DNA of 18,092 nt. It comes from JAAYZQ01 sp034428935. GTDB taxonomy: Bacteria; Chloroflexota; Anaerolineae; JAAYZQ01. The translations under genes and the position numbers were made by a program. Under the pieces are notes generated by a model, which searched no databases, was not told the origin of the DNA, and was given only the letters and a program-made list of their open reading frames with translations. The stretch is from the NCBI GenBank assembly GCA_034428935.1, contig DAOUHB010000135.1, forward strand, positions 1-18,092, given 5' to 3'. Below are positions 1-7,883 of this stretch, one piece after another. Every line of letters begins with the position of its first letter. Position 1 is the first letter of the stretch.

Positions 1-2901
1 CAGCGTCGCCTCCAGGTGCTCGATCTGTTCCGGTACAGACTTCTGAGGGACCTCTTCGAGCGCGTCCTCGAATTGCTCGACGTCGAACCAGTAGTCGCTC
101 TGCCAATCAAAGCGATACAGGCCGTCCTCGAAGACGATGCTCTCGCGAAACAGCGAGCGCCGGAGGCGGTAAACCGTCGAACGAAAGATACCGTCCAGCT
201 TGCGCGGAGGATGGTCGGGCCAGAACACGGCACCCAGCTCTTCCTTGCGCAGGCCGCGCGGCTGCTGGAGCAAAAAGAACAAAAGGTCCCGGCTTTGCTG
301 CGTAGTCCACTGCACCGGTTGCCCGTCGAGCTCGACCTGAGGAGGACCCAGGGCCAGCAGCCTAAGCGCCGGCTCCGGCTGGACGTGCAACGCCGGCTCC
401 TGCTGGGCCGCAATCCGCGCCTGGTGCGCGGCCATGCGCTGCCGCAGGTTGGCCAGAGCGTCATCGTCCGGAGCCTGCTGCCGGGCATAGTCAATAAGGT
501 TCGGGTGCTCTCGCCCCTCCACCACAAGGAACTGGTCGAACCCAAGATCAGCGGCCAGAGCCCTAGTCCGCTGCAGGTCGTCAAGGGCTGCCTGCCGGTC
601 GCCGGCCCGGAACGCCGTCCCGGCGCGGTGCAGGTAGGCCACGGCCAGGTCTCGCCGGTAGCCACCGGCCTCCAGGAGGCTGACAGCGTCATCCAGGTGG
701 TGCAGGCTGCCGTCCAAGTCGCCCATCTGGCTGGCCAGGACGCCCAGGGAGACGTGGCACAGACCGACCTCATAGTTGGACCCGTGTTGACTTGCCAGGT
801 CCATCGCCTTCTGCAGTTGCTTGGCGCACCCGGCCAGGTCGCCCTGCAGGCGGGCGGTGTTGGCCAGGGCACTCAGGGTATAGGTGATGATAAAGCCGAT
901 GCGGCAATGGCGGGTGACCTCCAGCGCCTTTTGGTACGCCTGCTTGGCGCGCTCGTAGGCGCCCAGATCGCGGTGCACATCCCCAAGGCTGGCCAAGACA
1001 TGGGCTTCAACGCGCAAATCGCCCGTTGCATGGCACTTGTCCAACGCGCCTTCCAGGGCTTGCAGGGCATCATCATAGTTGCCTCGTTGGTGATAGATGA
1101 CACCCAGGCCGTTAAGCGTGTTGGCCCAGGCGCCGGGATTACCGATCAGCTGCCATCGATCCAGGGCCGCCTGGTAGTATTCGATGGCCGCATCCAGGTC
1201 GCCCAGGAGCTCACTGGAAAAGCCCAGGTCGTGGTAGACCATTCCCACATCAAAGGAGGAGTTGAGAGCCTCGTAAAGCGCCAGGGCCTTCTCCAGAGCC
1301 TGGCAGCCCTGTGCCGTCTGGCCCTGCTTCACCTGGCAAAGCCCAATAGTTCGTACGGCCAGAGCCGTCGATATTTTTTCTTCTCTCGTATCTCCGGTCA
1401 CGAGAGGAAGAACTTGCTGGCAGAGAGAGACTGCCTCCGCATACCGCCCCTGGCAACTAAGGATGTAGCCTTCCATGACTTGCGAGTAAGCCGCCCGGGC
1501 ACTGTTGCTGACGGCGGCAAAGGCCTCCCGTGCTTGTTCGTAGAGGGCAAGCGCCTGATCGTACTTGGCCCGCTCGGTGTGGATCTTGGCCCGACTCACC
1601 AGGAATTCGGGGTTTGCCTTCAGAACGCTTTCTGGCAGGGCATCGATCCAGTTCGCCAACGTGTCCCAGCGCCCGGTCTCGAACATCTCTCTGGCCGTGC
1701 GAGCAACAATTTCGACGACGCGCTGGTATTCACCCAGTGCCAGGTAGCGGCTGACCGCCCGCTCCCACTCCCGCCGCTGGGCGTAGGCCTCGGCCGCCCG
1801 CAGCGTCAACTGCCGGAAGCGATCCTGGCTGTGCCTGCGCAGGCTCTCTTGCAAGAACTCGCGAAAGAGGTCATGGTAGCGCAGCCGGTCACCACTGTCC
1901 TCGTACTCGGTCACAAACAGGTTGCGCGCCCGGAGCTGGTCGAGCAGCTCCAGGGGCCGCTCGATGCCTAGCACGCTGCTGCACAGCTCGGGGCTGAACT
2001 CGTCCAGCACCGACGAATCCAGGAGAAACTCGCGCAACTCCGGCGGCTGCCGGTTCAACACCTGCCTGGTGAAATAGTCATACAGGTCGACGTTGATGGT
2101 GCCCCGCACGGCCGCCGCGCGGCGCGACTGCTCCCAGCGATGCCCGCTGCTGAGGAGAAGCCCCGTGATCCAGCCGCCCGTCCGTTCGGCGAGGACGCTG
2201 GCCTGCTCGGCACTCACTTCGACCTGGTAATTCTGTTTGACCAGGTCCTGGATCTCCCGAGGCGTGAAACGCAGCTCGTCGATGCTCAGTCCCGCTGCCT
2301 GGCGGCGCGCAACCAGCAGCGACAGGCTGGGCAGTGCCGGCAGCGTGCGCGAGGCAATGATCAAGTGGCAGTTCTCGTCCACGTAAGTGACAAACAGGTC
2401 GAGGAACTCGTTGAGAAGCTCCTCGTCTTCCACGGTGTGATGATCGTCCAGCACCAGGAAAAAGTACTCGGGGATGGTATCATAGATCTCTTGGACCAGG
2501 GTCGCGACGATGGGGTAAAGGCTGCGCCCGAGATCCGTCTTGGCAGCCAGGAGAGCCGCCGTACGCCCGCCAAACCCGGGGAAACAGAAGGCGATGGCAG
2601 CGATGAGGTGATCCAAGAACACCCTCAGGTCGCGGTCAAAGGCATCCAGGGTGTACCAGCACACCCGCAGGTCGGTGTCCTGGGCAAAATCGGCAAGAAG
2701 GCTGGTCTTGCCATAGCCGGCGGGAGCAGAGATCAGGATGAGCTTTCGATCCAACTGGGCGTGGAGGAAATCGAGGAGGCGGCGGCGCGGCAATAGATCC
2801 TCACGGCGCCGTGGGATCCGGATCTTGGTCACGACAAGGGGCAACGCATCATTGCCGGCCTGTACTGACTCAAACCCGTCCAGGGGTTGCTTTTCACTCA
2901 T
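1..2901 (-). CDS. MalT-like NTPase/TPR transcriptional regulator with C-terminal winged helix and BTAD (partial, C-terminus beyond window)
   Basis: The minus strand is open for 967 codons from the ATG at 2901 to the left edge, with no stop, so the C-terminus is missing. An N-terminal STAND-type NTPase has a Walker A APAGYGKT at residues 59-66 (K65) and a Walker B FFLVLDDHH ending in D152-D153, as in MalT. Residues about 440-760 are TPR-like helical repeats. Residues about 849-935 form an OmpR/SARP-type winged helix, followed by the start of a BTAD domain that the window edge cuts. Such proteins are thought to sense a ligand through the TPR/NTPase part and act as ATP-dependent transcription activators; the inducer and target are unknown. 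The start is secure: an in-frame TGA at 2932-2934 lies just upstream and ATG 2901 is the first start codon after it. No clear Shine-Dalgarno is visible. It has its own promoter, so it is probably not simply the last gene of the metal operon. Confidence 0.88.
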   Translation of the reverse strand, partial: MSEKQPLDGFESVQAGNDALPLVVTKIRIPRRREDLLPRRRLLDFLHAQLDRKLILISAPAGYGKTSLLADFAQDTDLRVCWYTLDAFDRDLRVFLDHLIAAIAFCFPGFGGRTAALLAAKTDLGRSLYPIVATLVQEIYDTIPEYFFLVLDDHHTVEDEELLNEFLDLFVTYVDENCHLIIASRTLPALPSLSLLVARRQAAGLSIDELRFTPREIQDLVKQNYQVEVSAEQASVLAERTGGWITGLLLSSGHRWEQSRRAAAVRGTINVDLYDYFTRQVLNRQPPELREFLLDSSVLDEFSPELCSSVLGIERPLELLDQLRARNLFVTEYEDSGDRLRYHDLFREFLQESLRRHSQDRFRQLTLRAAEAYAQRREWERAVSRYLALGEYQRVVEIVARTAREMFETGRWDTLANWIDALPESVLKANPEFLVSRAKIHTERAKYDQALALYEQAREAFAAVSNSARAAYSQVMEGYILSCQGRYAEAVSLCQQVLPLVTGDTREEKISTALAVRTIGLCQVKQGQTAQGCQALEKALALYEALNSSFDVGMVYHDLGFSSELLGDLDAAIEYYQAALDRWQLIGNPGAWANTLNGLGVIYHQRGNYDDALQALEGALDKCHATGDLRVEAHVLASLGDVHRDLGAYERAKQAYQKALEVTRHCRIGFIITYTLSALANTARLQGDLAGCAKQLQKAMDLASQHGSNYEVGLCHVSLGVLASQMGDLDGSLHHLDDAVSLLEAGGYRRDLAVAYLHRAGTAFRAGDRQAALDDLQRTRALAADLGFDQFLVVEGREHPNLIDYARQQAPDDDALANLRQRMAAHQARIAAQQEPALHVQPEPALRLLALGPPQVELDGQPVQWTTQQSRDLLFFLLQQPRGLRKEELGAVFWPDHPPRKLDGIFRSTVYRLRRSLFRESIVFEDGLYRFDWQSDYWFDVEQFEDALEEVPQKSVPEQIEHLEATL

Positions 2902-2967
2902 GCAAGTTGCTTTCGCGCACGCACAAGTAGATCATCCTGTTCCGCCGCCACGTAGCGGGCCTCGCTC

Positions 2968-2996
2968 AGTATAGCAGAAGGGCCCTCACAAGTCAA
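2968..2996 (-). promoter_or_regulatory. sigma70-type promoter of the NTPase/BTAD regulator
   Basis: On the minus strand a -35 TTGACT (2996-2991) and a -10 TATACT (2973-2968) are separated by exactly 17 bp. The predicted start near 2961 gives a leader of about 60 nt before the ATG at 2901. Each hexamer matches the consensus at 5 of 6 positions. It is predicted from sequence only. Confidence 0.72.
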
Positions 2997-3145
2997 CTGC
3001 CGCCGGCCGCTACAAGGCAGCGGTTCGGCGGAATTTCCATGCCCGGGCACCTGTAATCGCGGGGAATCAGGGGAAACGAGAGTAATTGCGATGCCGACCG
3101 GGAGAGCACGCCAGGCCGGTCCGGGAGACAAAACCGGCCGGAGGG

Positions 3146-3859
3146 TCAGGGCACTTCCAGGCCATGGCGCTCCATGAGGGCAGCGTCCTGGAGGAGCGTC
3201 GCCGTGGGCCCGTCGGCCACCAACTGCCCGCCATCGAGGATGACGGTCCGGGGGCACAAATCCCACACCAGGCGCATGTCGTGGCTTGCCACGAGCATGG
3301 TCTGAGGCAGGTCGCGCAGGAGGTTGATCAGGTTGCGCCTGGCCCGAGGGTCCAACCCGGCCGAGGGCTCGTCCAGGACCAGGATCTCGGGGTCCATGGC
3401 CAGCACGGTGGCGATGGCGATCCTCTTGCGCTCGCCGAGGCTCATGTGATGCGGCATCTGCTCCTCGTGGCCGCTCATCCCCACGGCTGCCAGAGCGCGT
3501 GTCACTCGTTCCTGCACCTCGTCGCGTGGATAGTCGAGGTGCAGCGGGCCAAAAGCCACGTCCTCAAAGACGGTGGGCGAGAACAACTGGTCGTCGGGGT
3601 CCTGGAAGACGAGGCCCACCCGGGCACGCACGGCCCGCACGGCCTTGTCGTTCAACTCCACACCTGCCACGCAGATGCGGCCCTGGCCACGCAGTATTCC
3701 GTTCAGGTGCAAGAACAGCGTCGACTTGCCGGCACCGTTGGGGCCGACGACGGCGACCTTCTCGCCGCGCGCCACCCGCAGATCGATGGCAGACAGCGCC
3801 TGGCGCCCGTCAGGGTAGGCAAACGACAGCGAACCAAGCTCGATGGCAATATCGGACAT
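3146..3859 (-). CDS. cbiO: Cobalt/nickel ECF transporter ATPase CbiO
   Basis: This is a 237-aa ABC ATPase of the energy-coupling-factor type that powers Co2+ or Ni2+ uptake together with CbiM, the PDGLE protein and CbiQ. Visible motifs are Walker A GPNGAGKS (39-46, K45), the Q-loop and ECF-typical QDPDDQLF (Q86), signature MSLGERKR (139-146), Walker B VLDEP (D163, E164), the D-loop GLDP and switch His193. Length is normal for a single-domain CbiO. ATG 3859 is preferred because AAGG lies 5 nt upstream and the protein then begins MSDIAIELGSLSFAYP; a TTG at 3877 overlapping the cbiQ stop would add only six residues. It is the last gene of the operon, 14 nt after cbiQ. No substrate-specific feature lies in this subunit. 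Confidence 0.95.
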   Translation of the reverse strand: MSDIAIELGSLSFAYPDGRQALSAIDLRVARGEKVAVVGPNGAGKSTLFLHLNGILRGQGRICVAGVELNDKAVRAVRARVGLVFQDPDDQLFSPTVFEDVAFGPLHLDYPRDEVQERVTRALAAVGMSGHEEQMPHHMSLGERKRIAIATVLAMDPEILVLDEPSAGLDPRARRNLINLLRDLPQTMLVASHDMRLVWDLCPRTVILDGGQLVADGPTATLLQDAALMERHGLEVP

Positions 3860-3873
3860 TTTGACCTTGTGTC

Positions 3874-4656
3874 TCAAAGGAGGTGCGCGACCAGGGCAGC
3901 GCCAACCAGCATCGCGGCCCAGGCCAGGGCGGCCCTGGTGTCACGGCCCTGCCACTGCAAAGTCGAGAGCACCCGAATCTCGCCGGCATAACCGCGCGAC
4001 AGCATGGCGGCATAGATCCGCTCGCTGCGCTCGTAGCTACGAATAAAGAGGCTGCCCACCATGCCGCCCAGCACGCGCGCTCGCCACGCCACCGTTCCGC
4101 CGCTCCCGGCCGAGCGCGACTCGCGCGCCGTTTGCAGCCTTTGCGCCTCGTCGACAAGGACAAAGAGGTAGCGGTACATGAACGAGATGGTAGACACCAG
4201 CACGGCCGGGACCCGCAGCCAATGCAGCGCGCGGAGGAGGTTGGGGAATGGCGTCGTAGCCACCAACAGGCCGCTGATGGTCACCGACAGCCAGGCCTTG
4301 ACCACGACGGCGACAAAGAGGGTCAGCCCCGCGTCGGTGATGCCCAGGTGCCAGCCCAGGATCTCGGTGCCCCAGATCTCTTGCCCCGCCCGGGTGAAGG
4401 GCAGCGAAATGGCGACCATGCCGGCAAAGGGCAGGGCGATGGTCGAACGCTTGAGGGCCTCCACCAGGGGCACCTCCGCCACGGCGATGGCGGCCAGCGC
4501 CAGGATGGCGAAAAGCGCCAGGGCGGGCCAGGCGTGGGGCGGCGTCGTAGTGACGGCCAGAACGTAGGCCAGGGTCGCCAGGAACTTGAGCCGCGGATCC
4601 AGGCGGTGGATCAGGCTCGTCCCCTGCCTGTATCGATCCAGGAAGCTATGCCGCAT
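3874..4656 (-). CDS. cbiQ: Cobalt/nickel ECF transporter transmembrane coupling subunit CbiQ
   Basis: This 260-aa integral membrane protein is the T-component that couples CbiO ATP hydrolysis to the metal-binding subunit CbiM. It opens with the CbiQ-typical segment LIHRLDPRLKFLATL (15-29), has several hydrophobic spans, and carries the cytoplasmic coupling helices: TARESRS at 176-182 and RSYERSERIYAAMLSRGY at 206-223. The second usual Ala-Arg-Gly motif appears here as Ser-Arg-Gly (220-222). Its start overlaps the end of the PDGLE gene by 11 bp, which suggests translational coupling, and AAGGGGAG sits just before the ATG. Function in Co/Ni uptake follows from the family and the M-N-Q-O gene order. 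Confidence 0.94.
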   Translation of the reverse strand: MRHSFLDRYRQGTSLIHRLDPRLKFLATLAYVLAVTTTPPHAWPALALFAILALAAIAVAEVPLVEALKRSTIALPFAGMVAISLPFTRAGQEIWGTEILGWHLGITDAGLTLFVAVVVKAWLSVTISGLLVATTPFPNLLRALHWLRVPAVLVSTISFMYRYLFVLVDEAQRLQTARESRSAGSGGTVAWRARVLGGMVGSLFIRSYERSERIYAAMLSRGYAGEIRVLSTLQWQGRDTRAALAWAAMLVGAALVAHLL

Positions 4657-4972
4657 CGCTCCCCTTGGAGGTTTCGATTTCCTTTCCCGAGCGGCGGCGC
4701 AGGATCCAGGCCAGGCCGGCGCCCAGCCCGAACAGGATCACGGTGCCGGCAATGCCGGCGACCATCGTGGCCACTGCCTCGTTCTCGATGCCCGGGAACA
4801 GGTAATCGGCCACGAGCTCGTAGGGCGCGCTCCGGGCCTCGGGCAGAAACCCCTGATCCTCGGCCACGCGCTCCAACCCATCGGGATGGGGCGACGCCAG
4901 GGGCGAGAGAAGAGCCAGGACCAGCGCCAGGAGCAAGCCAAAGACCCACCAGTATTTCGCGATCAGCTTCAT
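4646..4972 (-). CDS. PDGLE-domain small membrane protein (CbiN-like partner of CbiM)
   Basis: This 108-aa protein has an N-terminal membrane span (about 8-27), the hallmark motif PDGLE at residues 30-34 in the extracytoplasmic part, a second span (about 67-91) and a short basic cytoplasmic tail. In other genomes the PDGLE domain is either fused to the C-terminus of CbiM or encoded next to it in place of CbiN, and it is needed for, or stimulates, Co/Ni transport. The ATG at 4972 overlaps the cbiM stop in an ATGA arrangement, and its end overlaps cbiQ by 11 bp, so it is tightly embedded in the operon. Calling it the functional equivalent of CbiN is inference from position and motif. Confidence 0.9.
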   Translation of the reverse strand: MKLIAKYWWVFGLLLALVLALLSPLASPHPDGLERVAEDQGFLPEARSAPYELVADYLFPGIENEAVATMVAGIAGTVILFGLGAGLAWILRRRSGKEIETSKGSDAA

Positions 4973-5631
4973 GCTTCACCTGCCGTCGTGTGTCCCGGCC
5001 GGTTCAGGGCGATGAGATCGGGCCTGGCAGCCCTCAGAAAGGCCAGCACGCCCATCGTGATGAGCCCCTCGCCGAGGCCGATGAGCATGTGAACCGAGCC
5101 CATGGCCGGCAGGACCAGCCCCCAGGGCGACATGCCCGAGATGGCGAGCTCGGCCGCGGCCAGCAACGAAGCGACAAACACCGACAGCCAGCCGGCCACG
5201 AAACCGCCTGCCAATGAGGCCACCGGCCGGTCGCCCAGGAGGCGGCGCACGGCGCTGTAGGTCAGCCAGCCGACGAGAACGCCCACGATGGCCATATTCA
5301 GGATATTGGCGCCCAGGGCCAGCAGCCCGCCGTCCTGGAACAGAAGCGCTTGCACGGCCAGGACACTGGTCAAGACCAACATGCCTGCCCATGGCCCCAG
5401 CAGAATGGCGGCCAGGGCCCCGCCCAGGAGGTGCCCCGACGTTCCGCCGGCAACGGTAAAGTTTAGCATCTGGGCCGCAAAGATGAAAGCCGCCGTCACT
5501 CCCATAAGGGGAACCTGCCGTTCCGTGAGCTCCTGGTTGACGCGGCGCACGGCATAGCCCAGGCCACCCGCACTGGCAACCCATGCCACTGCCGCTGTTC
5601 CCGTGTTGACAAAGCCATCCGGAATGTGCAT
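4969..5631 (-). CDS. cbiM: Cobalt/nickel ECF transporter substrate-binding membrane subunit CbiM
   Basis: This 220-aa S-component binds Co2+ or Ni2+ within the membrane. It begins MHIPDGF, the invariant N-terminus of CbiM/NikM. In NikM the metal is held by the N-terminal amine and His2 together with His67, and His67 is present here in TSGHLLGG (64-71). Other family segments are AAFIFAAQMLNF (48-59) and GANILNMAIVG (107-117); about six to seven membrane spans are predicted. ATG 5631 is chosen over ATG 5664 because the mature N-terminus must start at MHIPDG, because AAGGGAG lies 9 nt upstream, and because the longer frame would begin inside the promoter operator. It is the first gene of a four-gene operon. 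Co versus Ni preference cannot be read from the sequence. Confidence 0.95.
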   Translation of the reverse strand: MHIPDGFVNTGTAAVAWVASAGGLGYAVRRVNQELTERQVPLMGVTAAFIFAAQMLNFTVAGGTSGHLLGGALAAILLGPWAGMLVLTSVLAVQALLFQDGGLLALGANILNMAIVGVLVGWLTYSAVRRLLGDRPVASLAGGFVAGWLSVFVASLLAAAELAISGMSPWGLVLPAMGSVHMLIGLGEGLITMGVLAFLRAARPDLIALNRPGHTTAGEA

Positions 5632-5648
5632 AGCTGCCAACTCCCTTC

Positions 5649-5664
5649 TTGCAAACATTTGCAA
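5649..5664. promoter_or_regulatory. Nur-like operator (TTGCAA-N4-TTGCAA) at the cbiM promoter
   Basis: The perfect 16-bp dyad TTGCAAACATTTGCAA spans the predicted transcription start of the cbi operon, just downstream of the -10 box. It reads equally as two TTGCAA hexamers 4 bp apart. As I recall it, the nickel-responsive Fur-family regulator Nur of Streptomyces binds TTGCAA-N5-TTGCAA, so a metal-dependent repressor of that kind is the likeliest ligand. Binding here would block initiation. The regulator gene is not in the window; the assignment is inference from the match and the downstream transporter. Confidence 0.6.
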
Positions 5665-5668
5665 TTAG

Positions 5669-5696
5669 ATTCTAGCCAGGTCGGAGAAAAAGTCAA
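5669..5696 (-). promoter_or_regulatory. sigma70-type promoter of the cbiM operon
   Basis: On the minus strand a -35 TTGACT (5696-5691) and a -10 TAGAAT (5674-5669) are separated by 16 bp. The start would fall near 5662, giving a leader of only about 30 nt before the cbiM ATG. That leaves no room for a cobalamin riboswitch in front of this operon. Confidence 0.7.
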
Positions 5697-5751
5697 ATAC
5701 ACGGCGCCCGCTGGTACGCCACCTTGGAGGCCAGGCGCCGCGGGCCGGCTT

Positions 5752-5780
5752 TTGACAGCCATCCGGGAAGCTGCTATAAT
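5752..5780 (+). promoter_or_regulatory. Exact-consensus sigma70 promoter of the kelch protein gene
   Basis: TTGACA at 5752-5757 and TATAAT at 5775-5780 with a 17-bp spacer match the housekeeping consensus at all 12 positions. The start would be near 5787, giving a leader of about 93 nt before the ATG at 5880. It diverges from the cbiM promoter, whose -35 box lies 55 bp away. Confidence 0.82.
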
Positions 5781-5879
5781 GCCAGGCGTGCCGCGGCGTC
5801 GGGCAGCACAGGCCCGAATCCCTGGCTGCTCCGCGGCCGGCAGGCCTGCAGCGTTGCAGACAACGACGAGGAGCCACGC

Positions 5880-7874
5880 ATGCGATGGAGATTGGCAGTC
5901 CTGTTGACCCTCTGGCTGGGCACCCTGGCCTCGCCCTTCTGGGCGCCATTCGTTCATGGGACCAGGCCCTACATCGTACCCGCCCCGTACGATGACCCAG
6001 GGCCGGCTCCCCGCCACCATGCCCATCTCGCACAGACCGCACTTTTCCTCGAGCCCCCATACGTCGCCATCGAGGGCTGCAACGGCCTGCCCCAGGTCAT
6101 CTCCTTCCGATTGATAAACAACAGCACTGCCGCCGGTACCTTTGTCCTCGACTACCGGATGGTCGAGGGCAACGGCACCCTGACCGGCCCTGAGCAGCTC
6201 AGCGTGGAGGGTGGCCAGTCGGTGGGTTTCGAGGTGACCCTCACCCCTCACCTGTGCGCCCTGCCCGGGGAGCAAATCGCCGGCGGTATCCAGGCAACGG
6301 GCAACGGCTGGACGACGTCGGCCGAGCTGTCCCAGACCGTGTACGTGACGCCCCGTTGGGAGCTGGCCCGCGAGCACCCCGTGGCCAGCTTTGACTGGTT
6401 GGTGGAGACCGGCGTCGACCCGAACGACGGGCAGGAGTACATGTACGTTGCCGGCTGCGACACGAATGGCATCTATCGCTACGACCCCCGCCGCGACACC
6501 TGGACCAGCCTGTCCGGGACGCTGCCCGACAACCTCGGCAATGCCGGAGACGGCGCCACCTACCAGGGCCGGATCTATGCCCGCGGCGCCAGTGAGGGAA
6601 CCGCCAAGCGCCTGTACATATACGACATAGCCACCGATGCCTGGTCGGCCAGGGAAGTGCCATGGAACCTCATAGATCGGCGGTGGTACGAGGCCATCGA
6701 GATTGGAGGGCACATCTACTTCCTGGGTGGCATGCCCCTCGCAAGCGACGAGAGCAGCCGTGCGGTCGATCGCTTCGACCCGGCCACCGGCGACTGGGCG
6801 AGCGCGGCGCCCATGATACACCCCCGCGCGATGGCCATGGCCTGGGCTTATGAGGACAAGATCTATGTCGCGGGCGGCCGAGACAAAGCCGAGCCCCTGT
6901 CGTCCACCGAGGTGTACGATCCGGCGAGCGACACCTGGACCGACGACCCGGCGATTTTTGCCCCTCTGCCGTTTGCCCTCTACGGTGCCGGTGACGCCAT
7001 CCTGGACGGCCAGTTATGGATCACCGGTGGGTACGAGACGAGCGAATCTGACAAGACCCTCTATTGGGACGCGGCCGATAACACCTGGCACGCCGGACCC
7101 CGGCTGGCAAGGGCCACCTATCTCACCGAATCGACGGTGGTGGCAGGCCGCCTGCGCACCATAGGTGGCCTGGCGGGAGGCGCCAAGTTGGACGACAACC
7201 AGGGCCTCATCGTCTGCCCGAACCGCAGCGAATGCCAGGGCTGGCTGGAGGGGCAGGTGTATGACGCCGAGCTTCCCGGGGGTGCCGCCACTTGCAGTAC
7301 CGCCGGCCTGAGCCTCAACCCGGGTGCCGACGCGGTCGTCGACCCGGTCACCGGCCGCTATGGCCCGCTCACGCTCCTCCCCGGGGCCTACCTGCTGGAG
7401 GCTAGCGCGCCCGGCTATTCGCTGGAAGCCGCGGACGTGACCGTGGAGGCCGGCATCACAATTACGCGAGACATCGGGCTCTGGCGGCCGAGGGTCGAGG
7501 CAGGCCCATTATTATGTAGCGTTGTCTCGGACCCCGGCACTTCTTTGACCCTGCCCCTGTACATCACGAACACCGGCCACCTGGCACTGGAGTATCAGCT
7601 TCTGGAGGTGGCGCCCACGGCCGAGGGCGCCCCCGGCGACGGCTTGCCGTGGCTCAGGCCAAGCCACACTGAGGGTGAGATTGCCCCCTTCCAGGCAACA
7701 ACCGTGGGGCTGACCTTCGAGTGTGCCGCCGCCCGGGATGGACACGTGGTGACCGGGACGCTCCTGCTCGCCCACGGTGATCCGTGCGCGGCGCCCATCG
7801 ACATCCGCGTGGAACTCCAGTGCAGGCAACGGCAATGCTATGGTTACCTGCCACTGCTCCTGGCGGGGCCGTAG
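5880..7874 (+). CDS. Secreted kelch-repeat protein with Ig-like domains and YLPLLL C-terminal tail
   Basis: This 664-aa protein starts with a signal peptide (about 1-27: basic MRWR, a hydrophobic core, cleavage near VHG). Residues about 55-157 look like an Ig-like beta domain. Residues about 186-445 are a kelch beta-propeller with five clear repeats of the type YDPRRDTW (201), YDIATDAW (248), FDPATGDW (299), YDPASDTW (346) and WDAADNTW (396), with GG pairs before several. Residues about 455-535 resemble a carboxypeptidase-regulatory-like fold, and 540-648 a second Ig-like domain. It ends CYGYLPLLLAGP. Many cysteines fit an extracytoplasmic protein. The start at 5880 has GAGGAG 6 nt upstream and lies downstream of a perfect promoter; the frame is open further upstream but through that promoter. 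The kelch fold binds proteins or glycans in general; no enzyme active site is visible and the specific role is unknown. Confidence 0.88.
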   Translation: MRWRLAVLLTLWLGTLASPFWAPFVHGTRPYIVPAPYDDPGPAPRHHAHLAQTALFLEPPYVAIEGCNGLPQVISFRLINNSTAAGTFVLDYRMVEGNGTLTGPEQLSVEGGQSVGFEVTLTPHLCALPGEQIAGGIQATGNGWTTSAELSQTVYVTPRWELAREHPVASFDWLVETGVDPNDGQEYMYVAGCDTNGIYRYDPRRDTWTSLSGTLPDNLGNAGDGATYQGRIYARGASEGTAKRLYIYDIATDAWSAREVPWNLIDRRWYEAIEIGGHIYFLGGMPLASDESSRAVDRFDPATGDWASAAPMIHPRAMAMAWAYEDKIYVAGGRDKAEPLSSTEVYDPASDTWTDDPAIFAPLPFALYGAGDAILDGQLWITGGYETSESDKTLYWDAADNTWHAGPRLARATYLTESTVVAGRLRTIGGLAGGAKLDDNQGLIVCPNRSECQGWLEGQVYDAELPGGAATCSTAGLSLNPGADAVVDPVTGRYGPLTLLPGAYLLEASAPGYSLEAADVTVEAGITITRDIGLWRPRVEAGPLLCSVVSDPGTSLTLPLYITNTGHLALEYQLLEVAPTAEGAPGDGLPWLRPSHTEGEIAPFQATTVGLTFECAAARDGHVVTGTLLLAHGDPCAAPIDIRVELQCRQRQCYGYLPLLLAGP

Positions 7875-7883
7875 GTCGGAATG

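Noticed and set aside
16..1971. Plus-strand open frame of 651 codons
   Set aside because: It is antisense to the NTPase/TPR/BTAD regulator, whose minus-strand frame is open for 967 codons and has recognisable motifs. The plus translation shows no domain and is rich in Gln/Val/Leu, as expected of a shadow in GC-rich DNA.
3114..3139. Possible terminator of the cbi operon (GGCCGGT/ACCGGCC hairpin)
   Set aside because: The 7-bp GC stem is real but has a 12-nt loop and no T-run on its 3' side in the minus direction, so an intrinsic terminator cannot be claimed.
2898..3266. Minus-strand open frame of 122 codons between cbiO and the regulator
   Set aside because: It begins inside cbiO, reads through the regulator promoter and has low-complexity composition; it has no convincing start site.
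3860..3877. Upstream TTG start for cbiO
   Set aside because: It overlaps the cbiQ stop and adds residues atypical of CbiO; ATG 3859 has a better-placed AAGG.
3883..5217. Plus-strand open frame of 444 codons across the cbi operon
   Set aside because: It runs antisense to cbiQ, the PDGLE gene and cbiM, crosses their boundaries, and gives a low-complexity Arg/Gly/Pro/Gln protein.
5632..5664. Upstream ATG start for cbiM adding 11 residues
   Set aside because: The family requires MHIPDG at the N-terminus for metal binding, and the upstream ATG lies within the operator at the transcription start.
5632..5700. Cobalamin riboswitch upstream of cbiM
   Set aside because: The predicted leader is only about 30 nt, no B12-box-like sequence was seen, and a promoter plus operator occupies the space.
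5702..5740. CGGCGCC/GGCGCCG inverted repeat between the divergent cbiM and kelch promoters
   Set aside because: The arms are 7 bp with a 25-bp gap in GC-rich DNA, which is not distinctive enough to call an operator or terminator.
5496..6821. Minus-strand open frame of 441 codons
   Set aside because: It overlaps the kelch gene and cbiM in wrong frames and spans both divergent promoters; no motif is visible.
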